Of a stretch of DNA of 64,000 nt, positions 42,782 through 51,738 are shown in pieces (position 1 is the first letter of the stretch; each line of letters begins with the position of its first letter). Under the pieces are notes generated by a model that was not told where the DNA came from, did no database searches, and saw nothing but the letters and a program-made list of their open reading frames with translations. A program made the position numbers and the translations under genes. This DNA is from Bradyrhizobium diversitatis (GTDB taxonomy: Bacteria > Pseudomonadota > Alphaproteobacteria > Rhizobiales > Xanthobacteraceae): NCBI RefSeq assembly GCF_016031635.1, contig NZ_JACEGD010000006.1, positions 264,109 through 328,108 of the forward strand, written 5' to 3'.

Positions 42782-45180
42782 TCAAGGCAGCGCGTAAGCC
42801 CGCACGTAGTCGCCGAGCTTGGTGCCGAACGAGCCATGGCCGCCATCGACCGTGACGACATATTGCTTGCCGCCTGCCTCATATGTCATCGACGTGGATT
42901 GCCCCCCGGCCGGAAGCCGATCCTGCCAGAGCTGCCTGCCGTCGCGAACGTCGAACGCCCTGATGTAGTCGTCCATCGTCCCCGTGATGAAAATGACGCC
43001 GCCCACGGTCACGATCGGGCCACCCAGCATGGGAACGCCGAGCTTGAAGGGCAGCGGCAGCGGAGCCTGGTCGCGGATCGTGCCGATGCGGTGCTGCCAC
43101 ACCACCTTGTGCGTCTTCAGGTCGATGGCCGCGATATTGCCCCAGGGCGGAGCGAGGCAGGGAATGGCGAGCGGCGACAGGAAGATGCCGAGATCGACGC
43201 CATAGGGAGCGCCGTACATCGGCTGCACGCCGAGTTCGGTGCCCGGGGGATGCGCCGCGTTTGGTGCTGCCGGGTTGTCTTTTCCGCGCGGCACGAGGCG
43301 CGAGATGAACGGAATGGACTGCGGATTGGCGATAGCGATCTGCCGCTGGGGATCAATCGCGATGCCGCCCCACTCGAACACGCCGAAATCGCCGGGGAAG
43401 ACCAGCGTGCCTGCTCGGAGGGTGGCGTGAACGGCCCCTCGTAGCGCAGACGCTTGAATTTGATCCGACAGGCGAGCTGGTCGAACATCGTGCTGCCCCA
43501 CATATGCGCATCCGTCAGCATGCCGGGCGGACGGAAGCTCAACTCCGAGAAGGGCTGGGTGGAGGACAACCGATCGCCGGGCGCAGCTCCTTGCGGTACG
43601 GGTTTTTCCGGCGCAGGCACCAGCTGATGACCGTCGCGGCGGTCGAGCACGAAGATGTCGCCGGTCTTTGCCGGAATGTAGATCGCCGGCGTGGCGCCGC
43701 CATTCGAACGCAAATCAACCAGGCTCGGCTGGGAGGGCATGTCCATGTCCCAGAGATCATGGTGCACGTTCTGAAATGACCAACGCAGCTTTCCGGTGGC
43801 GATATCGAGGGCGATCAACGCTGAATCGTAGCGCTCCTTCTCCGGCGAACGGCCGCCGCCCCAGATATCCGGCGAGCTCGAGCCGAGCGGGACATAGACG
43901 AGCCCCAGCTCTTCATCGACTGCCGAGATGCTCCATGAGTTCGGTGATCCCGCTGTGAAATGGTGTGAGTCCGACGGCATCTCGTTCGGATCGGGATTGC
44001 CGGCGTCGAAGGCCCAGATGAGTCGGCCCGAATAGATATCGAAGCCGCGGATGACGCCCGACGGCACACGATCGGAATAATTGTCGATGACGGCGCCGCC
44101 CACGATCAGGACCTTGTCGGTCACCACGGGCGGCGAGGTGCCCTCGTAGAAGCCGAGCGTCTGGATCTCGCTCCCCTCCTTGAGATCGATCTGGCCTTTG
44201 TTACCGAAGCTGAGGCACGGCGTTCCGCTCCGGGCGTCCAACGCAAACATCCGGCCGTCATTTGTCGGCACGAAGATGCGTTCCGGACAATCGCCTAGGG
44301 CTGGGGTGCCGTCAGCCGTCACCGCGCCCTGCTTCGTCGCGTGATAGGACACGCCACGGCAGGTCATGTGCTGGAAGACCTTGTTGTGCTGGACCTGCGG
44401 ATCGAATTTCCAGCGCAATTTTCCGGTCGCCGCATCGAGTGCGAATACGATCTGGTGCGGCGAGCAGGTGTAGAGGAGGTCGCCGATCTTGAGCGGCGTC
44501 GCCTGGTTGGTGATCTCGTCGGGGTCATCAGGTCCCTTGTGATCGCCGGTGCGGAACTCCCAGGCGAGCTTGAGATCCCGGGCGTTGGCTGTGGTGATCT
44601 GGCTGAGCGAAGAATAGCGCGTGCCGAGACCGCTGCCGCCATAGGCCATCCAGTTCTCGCCGGCGGTGGGCGGAACTCCATCCGCGGAGGCGATGGCCTC
44701 CGTCGTCGCGCTCTCCGCCAGGGTGCCGGCGAGATCGTGGCGATCGCGCGCCAGGGAGACGCCGAGGACGCCGACGGCGACGATCAGGACGAGCCCGAGC
44801 GCCCAGCGCGCGGCCCGCAAATTGGGCGTCAAACGCCGGGCGATGAACGGCAACAGCAGCCATACACCGAGCGGCGCAAGGATGTCGCCTCGCGGCGCCA
44901 GTGACCAGAAATCGAATCCAGCTTCCCAGATCGCCCACGCCATCGTGCCAAGCAGCAGCGCGGCATATATCCAGAGACCCTCGGCGCGACGTCGCACCAG
45001 CAGCCAGGCCGTGAGCAGCAGCATGATTCCGGCGACGAGATAGTAAACGGAGCCGCCGAGCATCGCGAGCCAGGCACCACCGCCGATGAGGGCTAATCCC
45101 ATGATGGCGATCATCACGATGGTGACGGCCAGCAATGGCGTGTCGCGGAACAACCTTGCAGGGCGCGGTGTGGGATTCAT
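42782..45180 (-). pseudogene. gcd: Membrane-bound PQQ glucose dehydrogenase with a one-base frameshift
   Basis: About 799 codons of a membrane-bound PQQ dehydrogenase of the glucose/quinate/shikimate family. The N-terminus has five transmembrane helices, then the eight-bladed propeller with GENWMAYGGSGLGTRYSSLSQI and successive tryptophan-docking repeats. Near 43410 the frame breaks: upstream reads PFTPPSEQA, downstream continues in another frame with TLVFPGDFGVFEWGG, where the family has QGTLVFPG. One missing G in the coding strand explains it. The rest is intact, so this is either a very recent inactivation or a sequencing error. It is the last gene of the alcohol dehydrogenase operon, 5 nt from the cytochrome gene. 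Confidence 0.88.
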
Positions 45181-45185
45181 GTGGT

Positions 45186-45563
45186 CTACTTCAGCGTATA
45201 GAGAAACGCCGCGATGTCCCGCGCGTCCTTCTGCGGGATGCCCATTTTGGGCATGGCGTTGCCCGGCAACGCGCGCTGCGGATCTTCGATCCAGTCGGCC
45301 ATGTTGTCCGGCGAGTTCCAGATGTAGCCGGCGATGTAGGTCCGGGTGCCGATCCGGTGCAGCGGCGGGCCGACATTGCCGTCGGCACCGGCAATGCCGG
45401 GAATGTCATGACAGGTGCCGCATTGATACTGCTTGACGAGGTCGCTGCCGCGGCGCGCATCGCCGATGAAATTGTCGGGGCCGGTGGCCCTGCCCGGCTC
45501 GCAGGCGGCAGCCGTCACGGCCAGCAGCGCGACGATCAGCAATCGTGTCGTTGGATGGACCAT
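45186..45563 (-). CDS. c-type cytochrome, lipoprotein-type
   Basis: 125-residue exported monohaem cytochrome c. The signal peptide ends in AVTAAAC, which fits a lipobox, so the protein is probably anchored in the periplasmic face. The haem motif is CGTCH and the axial Met lies in AMPKMGI. It resembles the cytochromes that take electrons from PQQ dehydrogenases or feed caa3 oxidases. Located between the second cytochrome and glucose dehydrogenase genes, 18 nt and 5 nt away. Confidence 0.88.
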   Translation of the reverse strand: MVHPTTRLLIVALLAVTAAACEPGRATGPDNFIGDARRGSDLVKQYQCGTCHDIPGIAGADGNVGPPLHRIGTRTYIAGYIWNSPDNMADWIEDPQRALPGNAMPKMGIPQKDARDIAAFLYTLK

Positions 45564-45581
45564 CGGCTGCTCCGCATTCCA

Positions 45582-46217
45582 TCAGGGCTTCTGGCCGAAG
45601 TTGAAGGCCTTGGTGGCAGACCACGGATCAGTCGTCGAGACCTGCTCGCTCGGTACCTGCTCGAGCTCAGGCGACAATGGGTCTGCCGAGAAGGTGCGGC
45701 CCCATTGCCGGCTCGGCTCGTTGCTGATCTTGCCGATATAGGTAACGAGGTCCCAGATCACGCTGTCGGGCAGCACGCCGCCCCAGGCCGGCATGCCGTT
45801 GGGCCGTCCCTGGTAGATCGACAGATAGATGTTCTCCGGCTGCGAGCCGTATGTGAAGAGGTTGTTGCTCAGTGCCGGTCCCATGCCGCCGCCGCCATTC
45901 GGCGCGTGGCAGCCGACGCAATTGAAATTGACGTAATAGGTTATCCCGCGCTGCTCGGCATTGGGGTCGCCCTGCACTGGGTTTTTGATCACAGGCGGAT
46001 CCGGCTGAGCGCCCGGGAATAGCGTGGTCACGGGGACCTGCATGAACACGCCCGGCCTGCCGTTGCCGACGCTGCCGCCGAAATTCGGCCGCGGCGCCAG
46101 CGTCGGCATCTGCGCCTCCTGGGATTGCGGCAGGGTTTGCTGCGCGAGCACAGCGCTGTTCGGCACGACCGCCAGCAGTAGCGATAAGGCGCTCGCGCGC
46201 AGCGGTGAGGCAGGCAT
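45582..46217 (-). CDS. c-type cytochrome of the PQQ dehydrogenase operon (XoxG-like role)
   Basis: 211-residue exported monohaem cytochrome. A signal peptide precedes a Pro-rich linker (QMPTLAPRPNFGG), then the haem site CVGCH and the axial-Met region NGMPAWGGVLPDSVIWDLVTYI. The ATG overlaps the stop of the binding-protein gene as TAATG. In XoxF systems the adjacent cytochrome is the direct electron acceptor; the position here (dehydrogenase, XoxJ-like protein, cytochrome) is the same order read in reverse, which supports that role. Confidence 0.85.
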   Translation of the reverse strand: MPASPLRASALSLLLAVVPNSAVLAQQTLPQSQEAQMPTLAPRPNFGGSVGNGRPGVFMQVPVTTLFPGAQPDPPVIKNPVQGDPNAEQRGITYYVNFNCVGCHAPNGGGGMGPALSNNLFTYGSQPENIYLSIYQGRPNGMPAWGGVLPDSVIWDLVTYIGKISNEPSRQWGRTFSADPLSPELEQVPSEQVSTTDPWSATKAFNFGQKP

Positions 46218-47068
46218 TACTCGTGCCCTCCCGAGACCGTTACGGGCTCCTCGATCAAGGGCACGCCGTAGCTCCGCAACAGTGCAGCGATGTCGGTTCG
46301 ATGTGCGTCGATGAACGCGTTCAACTGGTCGCGCAGCGCGTGGTTCCCCTTGCGAACGCCCATCGAAATGGCGAACTGGAACTGTTGAGGTGCGAAGCGG
46401 TCGCCATCCCGGATCGGGATGACTGACAGCGGCACCTTGGAATGCGCGGCGAAATAGCCGCCCAACGGACCCCAGGCGGCGGCGACGTCGATCTTGCCGT
46501 GTTCGACCGCCTCGATCAGGCGTGCAGGCGGATTGGCCTGACGATAGTCCCCATAGATCGAGTATCCCCGGACATTGTCGACGATGCCGAGCTGGCCGAG
46601 GGCCTGTGCGGGCGGTGGGTTGTTGCCGTCGTCGCCGACGAGATGCACGCCGATCGTCAGGCGATGGAGGCGGGGATCGAGCAGGGACGAGAGATCGAGA
46701 TGCGCGTCCTGGCGGCTGACGAAAACATAGGTCGAGCGATAATAGGGCTTCGTGGTCTCTACGAGCTCGTAGCCGACAGGAACGCCCATCACGACGTCGC
46801 AGTTCTCGGCCTTGAGCGTGTTGCGGATGAAGCCCCGACGCTGTGCCCACCATGTGTAGGACACCGACCGTCCCAGCGCCTCGGCCACCATCGAAGCGAG
46901 CTTGTTCTCAAAACCGGCTACGGCGCTATTGGAGAACGGCAGATTGTTCGGATCAGCGCAGACGCGAAGCTCGCCATTCGGCGCGGCGGCTACCGAGGAT
47001 GCGATCCCGATCGGGCCGGCAAAAGCGAGAGCAGCAGTAAGGACGACCCAATCACTGCGGAGGCGCAT
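46217..47068 (-). CDS. Quinoprotein-associated periplasmic binding protein (XoxJ/MxaJ-like)
   Basis: 283-residue periplasmic protein with a signal peptide and a type-3 solute-binding fold (LRVCADPNNLPFSNSAVAGFENKLA, AENCDVVMGVPVGYELVETTKPYYRSTYVF). This family is always found beside methanol/alcohol dehydrogenases and is thought to help PQQ or metal loading of the dehydrogenase, not to serve an ABC importer. It overlaps the dehydrogenase gene by 17 nt and the cytochrome gene by 1 nt. Confidence 0.9.
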   Translation of the reverse strand: MRLRSDWVVLTAALAFAGPIGIASSVAAAPNGELRVCADPNNLPFSNSAVAGFENKLASMVAEALGRSVSYTWWAQRRGFIRNTLKAENCDVVMGVPVGYELVETTKPYYRSTYVFVSRQDAHLDLSSLLDPRLHRLTIGVHLVGDDGNNPPPAQALGQLGIVDNVRGYSIYGDYRQANPPARLIEAVEHGKIDVAAAWGPLGGYFAAHSKVPLSVIPIRDGDRFAPQQFQFAISMGVRKGNHALRDQLNAFIDAHRTDIAALLRSYGVPLIEEPVTVSGGHE

Positions 47069-48899
47069 GGCTGCCGTCCTGGTTGCTGGTGCCGCCGAGC
47101 TTGAACACCAGAAGCTCACTGCCACCTGCCGTGTAGAATGGCAGGTCCTGCATCGCACCGGTGAAGCCGAGCGCGCCGTTGCGCACGCGCTGATCCACCT
47201 CTGCATTCGCCACTACACCAGGCCAGCCGCCGACACCGGAGAGGATCGCGATGTATTGCTGCCCATCGGATCCCCGATAGGAGATCGGCTGACCGATGAA
47301 CCCGGAGCCCGCGCGAAACTGCCAAAGCAATTTGCCGGTTTTCGCGTCCACCGCCTTGAACAGACGATCCATCGTTCCGTAGAAGGCGACGTCGCCCGCG
47401 GTTACCAGCGCGCCGCTCCAAACCGGCAGCTTCTCGTGAATCTCCCACACCTTCTTCCGAGCGACCGGGTCCCACGCCATGAACTCGCCGCGGTGGCCGC
47501 CCGGCCCGGCATACATGTCGACATCGGCGCCGACATAGGGCGTGCCGGCGATGTAGCCGACCTGCGACGCCTTGAAGTTCATGCAGAGATGCTGATGTGG
47601 AACGTAGAGAAGCTTGGTACGGGGCGACCAGGCGGACGGTTGCCAGTCCTTGGCGCCCGGGGCCGTCGGGCAGATGTTCTCGACCGTCTTGCCGACCAGA
47701 GGGGTCTTCTCCTCATTGGGGATGATCTTGCCGGTCTTGAGGTCGACGCCCTTATAGGCGTTCACGAACTCATAGGCTTCCGCCGAGATCACCTCGCCCG
47801 AGGTTCGGTCCATGACGTACATATAGCCGTTGCGTCCGGGGTGGATCAGCACCTTGCGCGGCTGGCCATTGAGCTCGAGGTCGACCAGCACGTTCTCGTT
47901 GACTTCGTCATGGTCGAACAGATCGTGCGGGTTGACCTGATACGCCCATTTCGCTTGACCGTTGTCGGGATCCCGCGCGAAGATGGTGGTGCTCCAGAGA
48001 TTGTCGCCGCTGCGCTGGTTCGCATTCCACGGGCTGGGATTGGCGGTGCCGTAATAGATCAGGTTGAGGTCGGCGTCGTAGGAAATCCATCCCCACATGG
48101 TGCCGCCGCCGACCTGCCAGCGGTCGGCGGGCCAGCTCTTGACGCCGAGGTCTTTGCCTTTGAGGTTGTCGTAAAAGGGCTTGAAATCGTCGCCGATCAA
48201 GACGTCCTTGTCGGGGCCCGTGGCATAGGCGCGCCAGGCGATGGCACCGGTGTTCTCGTCGAGCGCAGTCACCCAGCCGCGAACGCCCATCTCACCGCCG
48301 CTGTTGCCGATGAGCACCTTGCCCTTCACGACGATCGGCGCCATCGTGATGGTCTCGCCCTTGTTGATCTCTCCGAGTTTCGTGTGCCAGAGCTCCTTAC
48401 CGGTCTTGGCATCGAGCGCGACCGAGTGATTGTCCAGCGTATTGAGAAAGATCTTGCCGTTATCGAAAGCGAGCCCGCGATTGACGACGTCGCAGCAGGC
48501 AACGCCCGCTGCGGCCGGCTCCGGCTTCGGCGCGTAGGACCATTTCAGCTCGCCTGTCGCCGCATCCAGCGCGAAGACGCGGTTCGGGTAAGGTCCAGCG
48601 TAGGGGCTGACCACATACATGGTCCCGTCAACGACCAGCGGGGCGGCCTCCTGGCCGCGATCGGCTCCAACCGAAAACGTCCAGGCAAGTTGCAGGCGTG
48701 AGGCATTGCTGGCGTTGATCTGATTGAGTTCGCTGTAGCGCGTGTTGGCGTAGTCCCGCGCCGCCATCGGCCACTGGCCGGGATCCTTCATGCGACTGAC
48801 GAGATCGGTCTGGGCAAAGCCGGGGGAAAGCAACACGAGCCAGGCGCAGAGCGTAGTCGGTATTCCCCACAGCAACTGCCTGAGGCCGAAACTTAACAT
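47052..48899 (-). CDS. PQQ-dependent alcohol dehydrogenase, methanol/ethanol family
   Basis: 615-residue periplasmic quinoprotein with a signal peptide ending near SPGFAQ and an eight-bladed propeller. The vicinal disulfide is C135-C136 (GVACCDVVNRG), the metal-site glutamate is probably E203 in GGEMGVRG, and the catalytic Asp is D310 in FARDPDNG. The additional D312 is the mark of lanthanide-type enzymes, whereas the Asn that binds metal in MxaF and XoxF is replaced by Met in GGGTMWGW, so the metal is uncertain. The start ATG 48899 follows GGAGA at 9 nt and lies 65 nt from a GGAAC-type promoter; a longer frame to 48977 would include the promoter. Substrate: short-chain alcohols, unproven. 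Confidence 0.88.
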   Translation of the reverse strand: MLSFGLRQLLWGIPTTLCAWLVLLSPGFAQTDLVSRMKDPGQWPMAARDYANTRYSELNQINASNASRLQLAWTFSVGADRGQEAAPLVVDGTMYVVSPYAGPYPNRVFALDAATGELKWSYAPKPEPAAAGVACCDVVNRGLAFDNGKIFLNTLDNHSVALDAKTGKELWHTKLGEINKGETITMAPIVVKGKVLIGNSGGEMGVRGWVTALDENTGAIAWRAYATGPDKDVLIGDDFKPFYDNLKGKDLGVKSWPADRWQVGGGTMWGWISYDADLNLIYYGTANPSPWNANQRSGDNLWSTTIFARDPDNGQAKWAYQVNPHDLFDHDEVNENVLVDLELNGQPRKVLIHPGRNGYMYVMDRTSGEVISAEAYEFVNAYKGVDLKTGKIIPNEEKTPLVGKTVENICPTAPGAKDWQPSAWSPRTKLLYVPHQHLCMNFKASQVGYIAGTPYVGADVDMYAGPGGHRGEFMAWDPVARKKVWEIHEKLPVWSGALVTAGDVAFYGTMDRLFKAVDAKTGKLLWQFRAGSGFIGQPISYRGSDGQQYIAILSGVGGWPGVVANAEVDQRVRNGALGFTGAMQDLPFYTAGGSELLVFKLGGTSNQDGSHAPPQ

Positions 48900-48963
48900 A
48901 AGTGAAGATCTCCACGGCATTGACGAGGCCTTACCGCGTTGCAGGCCGGTTTGCGAACGTACA

Positions 48964-48987
48964 AACGTTGTACGCACGCTTGGTTCC
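48964..48987 (-). promoter_or_regulatory. EcfG-type promoter of the PQQ alcohol dehydrogenase operon
   Basis: Minus strand GGAAC (48987-48983) and CGTT (48967-48964) are separated by 15 nt, one less than the usual 16-17, inside a GT-rich inverted pattern ACGTTTGTACGTT. A second GGAAC lies 9 nt further upstream. It lies 19 nt after the stop of the GlcG-type gene. Confidence 0.6.
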
Positions 48988-49005
48988 TAAGTTCCGGGAG
49001 TCTGG

Positions 49006-49794
49006 CTATCTCACGACGTTTCCCGAGACGCCGGCACCGAGATCGACCGCAATCTGGTCCTCCTTGCCGTTGCACTTGGGATGACCGAAGCCCGACGGGC
49101 TTTTGCCGTCCGGTCCGATGTCGTAGATGATCGCGTCCTTCATGTTGGGACTGACGCCGGCCGGCACATGATCGAGGCCGAGGAGGTGGCGAATGCGCCA
49201 GGCCACGTTGTGGTCCGCACACGAGCTGTCGCCGCTCACGCCGAGCGCACCCGCGATGCCGTTGCCATCGTAAAGGGCGAGCCCACCGCCGAACACGATC
49301 ACGCCGCCAACAGGCTTGCCGACCATCGGATCCTTTGCCGTGCCGAACTCGTCGGGTGTGCCGGCATAGATGACTTCCGGAGAGGGCGGATTGCTGAGCG
49401 CCGCACCAAATAGAAAGCCGCCGGGCTGTGCGCCCGCGTAGAGATTGGCAGTGGCCATCGCCTTGTCCTTCAGGCTGAACGCATTCGCAGTGTTGGCCTT
49501 CTCGGCGGCGATCGCACGGCTGCCGGGCCACTGATCGTCGACCTTGCTGCCGCTGTAAGCGACGGCGCAAACCACCCCCTGGCGATTGACGACGGCAGCC
49601 CATTCATTGTTGTCGAGGCCGCCATTGCTGGGGCCGCCGCCGGGCTTGACACTCTTCTTGAGAATGTCGGCGAGCCGATCATGGTCGACCGGACACGACA
49701 TTCCCGGGCGCGGCTGATCTTGTGCGATGGCACCTTGCGGCGGCGCAAGGGCGGCTGCGAGAATGACAGTCGCCACGACGGTTTGTTTGCGCAT
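49006..49794 (-). CDS. GlcG/HbpS-family periplasmic protein
   Basis: 262-residue exported protein (signal peptide ending near QGAIAQ) of the GlcG/HbpS haem-binding fold. Typical blocks are AIAAEKANTANAFS, LYAGAQPGGFLFG, GKPVGGVIVFGGGLALYD and IAGALGVSGDSSCADHNVAWRIR. Paralogous proteins are often encoded beside quinoprotein dehydrogenases. ATG 49794 sits 36 nt from a GGAAC-type promoter, and the gene forms its own unit between the caa3 and alcohol dehydrogenase operons. A role in haem or quinone handling is possible. Confidence 0.85.
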   Translation of the reverse strand: MRKQTVVATVILAAALAPPQGAIAQDQPRPGMSCPVDHDRLADILKKSVKPGGGPSNGGLDNNEWAAVVNRQGVVCAVAYSGSKVDDQWPGSRAIAAEKANTANAFSLKDKAMATANLYAGAQPGGFLFGAALSNPPSPEVIYAGTPDEFGTAKDPMVGKPVGGVIVFGGGLALYDGNGIAGALGVSGDSSCADHNVAWRIRHLLGLDHVPAGVSPNMKDAIIYDIGPDGKSPSGFGHPKCNGKEDQIAVDLGAGVSGNVVR

Positions 49795-49829
49795 AGGGCC
49801 TCCACGGAAATATCGCGCGTCAACTGGCG

Positions 49830-49854
49830 AACGTTGCAACACACCTGCGGTTCC
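49830..49854 (-). promoter_or_regulatory. EcfG-type promoter of the GlcG/HbpS gene
   Basis: Minus strand GGAAC (49854-49850) followed after 16 nt by CGTT (49833-49830). Both boxes match the general-stress consensus. The start codon is 36 nt downstream and the stop of the ctaG-like gene is 24 nt upstream. Confidence 0.72.
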
Positions 49855-49877
49855 TACGTTCACAGTGCCCGGATCGT

Positions 49878-50801
49878 TCAGCCGGCATGGTGAACCGCCG
49901 GCTTTTGGGAGCGCGCGGGGACAGTGATGAGCCACCGATAGGCGAAGAACAGCGCAGCGCCGGTGTAGAGAATCCCCATCGGTACCCACATCAAGATGCC
50001 CGCGAGTTGCTGATCTTCCAGGGGAGATAAGTCGAACTCGCCGGCAAGAGCGCCCTGGCCGGGAATCCAGACGCGCGTCGATAGCGTCAGCAGCGCTCCG
50101 AGCACACCGGAATGAAGAACGGTGACGAACAGGCATCCGATCGCGATGCCGTCCCGCAGCCGCAGGCTGCGTCCGACGCCGCGGCCATGGAAAAGTACCC
50201 ACCAGAACAACAGCGCGGTGGCAAAGAAGCTGATGTGCTGGAGGCGATGAATGGCGGTGTTTTCGAGCGCCAACGCATAGAGCGGCGGCGCATGCCAGGC
50301 CCAGAGCGCCAAGGCATGCAGGGTGGTCGCGCTGATGGGATGGCTGATGACGGCCCATGGCCGTGCCACAATCGACCAATTCAACAGACGGCCCGCCGCC
50401 GGCCGCAGCGAGGCGGGCAGACTCCACATCATCGGCCCGTTGATCCGGGCGTAGGCCATCAGCGGCGCGCCGACCACCATGAGCAGTTCGTGTTCGATCA
50501 TGTGCGCGGTGAACAGGCGCTCGCCGAGCCAATGCAACGGCGAGGTGAGGGCGAGCGCGACGATCAGCCAGCCGGTCCAGAACGCACCGACCTGACGGAA
50601 GCGGACGCCGCGGCCTCCACCCGCATGGCGCCACAGCCGTTGCGTGCCGATGTAAAAGGAGATGCCGACGACATAGAGCGGGGCCAGAAGCCAGGGATCG
50701 GAGCTCCAGAGCGAGCCCGCATCGACCTCGGAGATGCCGTGAGCCGTCGCAGGCGTTGCCAGCAGGCCAAGCAGGATTGCGAGGAGGCTCAGCGCAGGCA
50801 T
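49878..50801 (-). CDS. CtaG-type cytochrome c oxidase assembly membrane protein (caa3_CtaG)
   Basis: 307-residue membrane protein with about seven hydrophobic segments. Conserved histidines occur in AHMIEHELLMVVGAPLM, ALWAWHAPPLYA and IHRLQHISFF, which is the caa3_CtaG signature and would hold copper during oxidase assembly. An N-terminal signal-like helix ends in ATAHGI. It is the last gene of the caa3 operon and overlaps the preceding small-protein gene by 13 nt. Confidence 0.88.
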   Translation of the reverse strand: MPALSLLAILLGLLATPATAHGISEVDAGSLWSSDPWLLAPLYVVGISFYIGTQRLWRHAGGGRGVRFRQVGAFWTGWLIVALALTSPLHWLGERLFTAHMIEHELLMVVGAPLMAYARINGPMMWSLPASLRPAAGRLLNWSIVARPWAVISHPISATTLHALALWAWHAPPLYALALENTAIHRLQHISFFATALLFWWVLFHGRGVGRSLRLRDGIAIGCLFVTVLHSGVLGALLTLSTRVWIPGQGALAGEFDLSPLEDQQLAGILMWVPMGILYTGAALFFAYRWLITVPARSQKPAVHHAG

Positions 50802-51142
50802 GGGCTGATCATCAACGAGGCCGCGAGCTGGTTCGCGATGACCAGCGCGAACAGAACGCCGGAGCCGACGCCAAGCCAGGCCATGAAGGTCCGGGGGCCG
50901 CCGCCTTGCGCATCGCTCCATTCCGCACCGGCGCCCCGACAGATGGCGCAGGCGGATATGGCCGTGCCTGCGAGGGCGATGCCGGCGAGCACCGTGCTCA
51001 TGATCGCGCCGCTGAACTTGGTCGATTCGCATGAGAAATGAGTGAGCGCGTAGATCCCCTGCAAGTTGATGCCCCAGGCCAGGGGGCCGAGCGCGACGCC
51101 CGCCCAATAGAGTAGTTTCGCGTGTCGTTCGGTAGCGGTCAT
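50789..51142 (-). CDS. Small membrane protein of the caa3 operon
   Basis: 117-residue protein with three to four hydrophobic segments (LLYWAGVALGPLAWGIN, GAIMSTVLAGIALAGTAISACAICRG and FMAWLGVGSGVLFALVIANQLAASLMI). No name is available to me; similar short proteins sit between coxC and ctaG in other Rhizobiales. ATG 51142 overlaps the coxC stop by 4 nt. The conserved N-terminal RHAKLLYWAG...WGINLQ and a CESTK pocket hint at a cofactor role, unproven. Confidence 0.75.
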   Translation of the reverse strand: MTATERHAKLLYWAGVALGPLAWGINLQGIYALTHFSCESTKFSGAIMSTVLAGIALAGTAISACAICRGAGAEWSDAQGGGPRTFMAWLGVGSGVLFALVIANQLAASLMISPCLR

Positions 51143-51738
51143 AGGCGGGGCACCCAGTCGAGCAGCGCGTAGAGCGGCAGCCAGGCCAGCACGACGAAGT
51201 TCCAGTAAAACACGTTGTCGGTGACGTCGCTGAACCTGCGCGGCTTCGCGTGCCGCGTGAACATCAGCACCGTCAGCACGACGGTGTCGCCGAGATCGGT
51301 GACGAGATGGGTCGTGTGCAGCCCGAGGATCAGCCAGACGATCGATCCGTAGGCGGAATTGTCCCAGCGCGTGTTGAGATGGGCGAATTCGAACCCGCGC
51401 AACACCAGCAGGGCGATGCCGATCAGCGACATCACGATCAGGCCTGTGCGTACCCTGGCAAGATCCTGCCGATGTGCCGCGCGGTTGGTCATCTCGTTGG
51501 GGATGATGCTCAGGAGATAGATGATGACCTCGGCCGTGCCGGGCCAGAGATCGGGCGGGGTAGCGCCAATCGGCCAGCTCGGATTGACGGCGTAGAGATA
51601 AAGATAGGCGCCGATGGCAAGTGCAAACCCCATGCCTTCCAGCGCCATGAAGCCCATGGCGCCCCACCACGGACCGCTTTGCGGACCGTAACCATAGGTC
51701 GGCAAGTCACCCACATTTCGAACGATGGTCTGCCTCAC
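51139..51738 (-). CDS. Cytochrome c oxidase subunit III
   Basis: 199-residue subunit with five transmembrane segments. Typical elements are WWGAMGFMALEGMGFALAIGAYLYL, the EFAH-containing region GFEFAHLNTRWDNSAYGSIVW, and LGLHTTHLVTDLGDTV with the lipid-binding histidines. The GTG start at 51738 overlaps the coxA stop by 4 nt. The shorter five-helix form fits a caa3/bo3-like branch. Confidence 0.85.
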   Translation of the reverse strand: MRQTIVRNVGDLPTYGYGPQSGPWWGAMGFMALEGMGFALAIGAYLYLYAVNPSWPIGATPPDLWPGTAEVIIYLLSIIPNEMTNRAAHRQDLARVRTGLIVMSLIGIALLVLRGFEFAHLNTRWDNSAYGSIVWLILGLHTTHLVTDLGDTVVLTVLMFTRHAKPRRFSDVTDNVFYWNFVVLAWLPLYALLDWVPRL

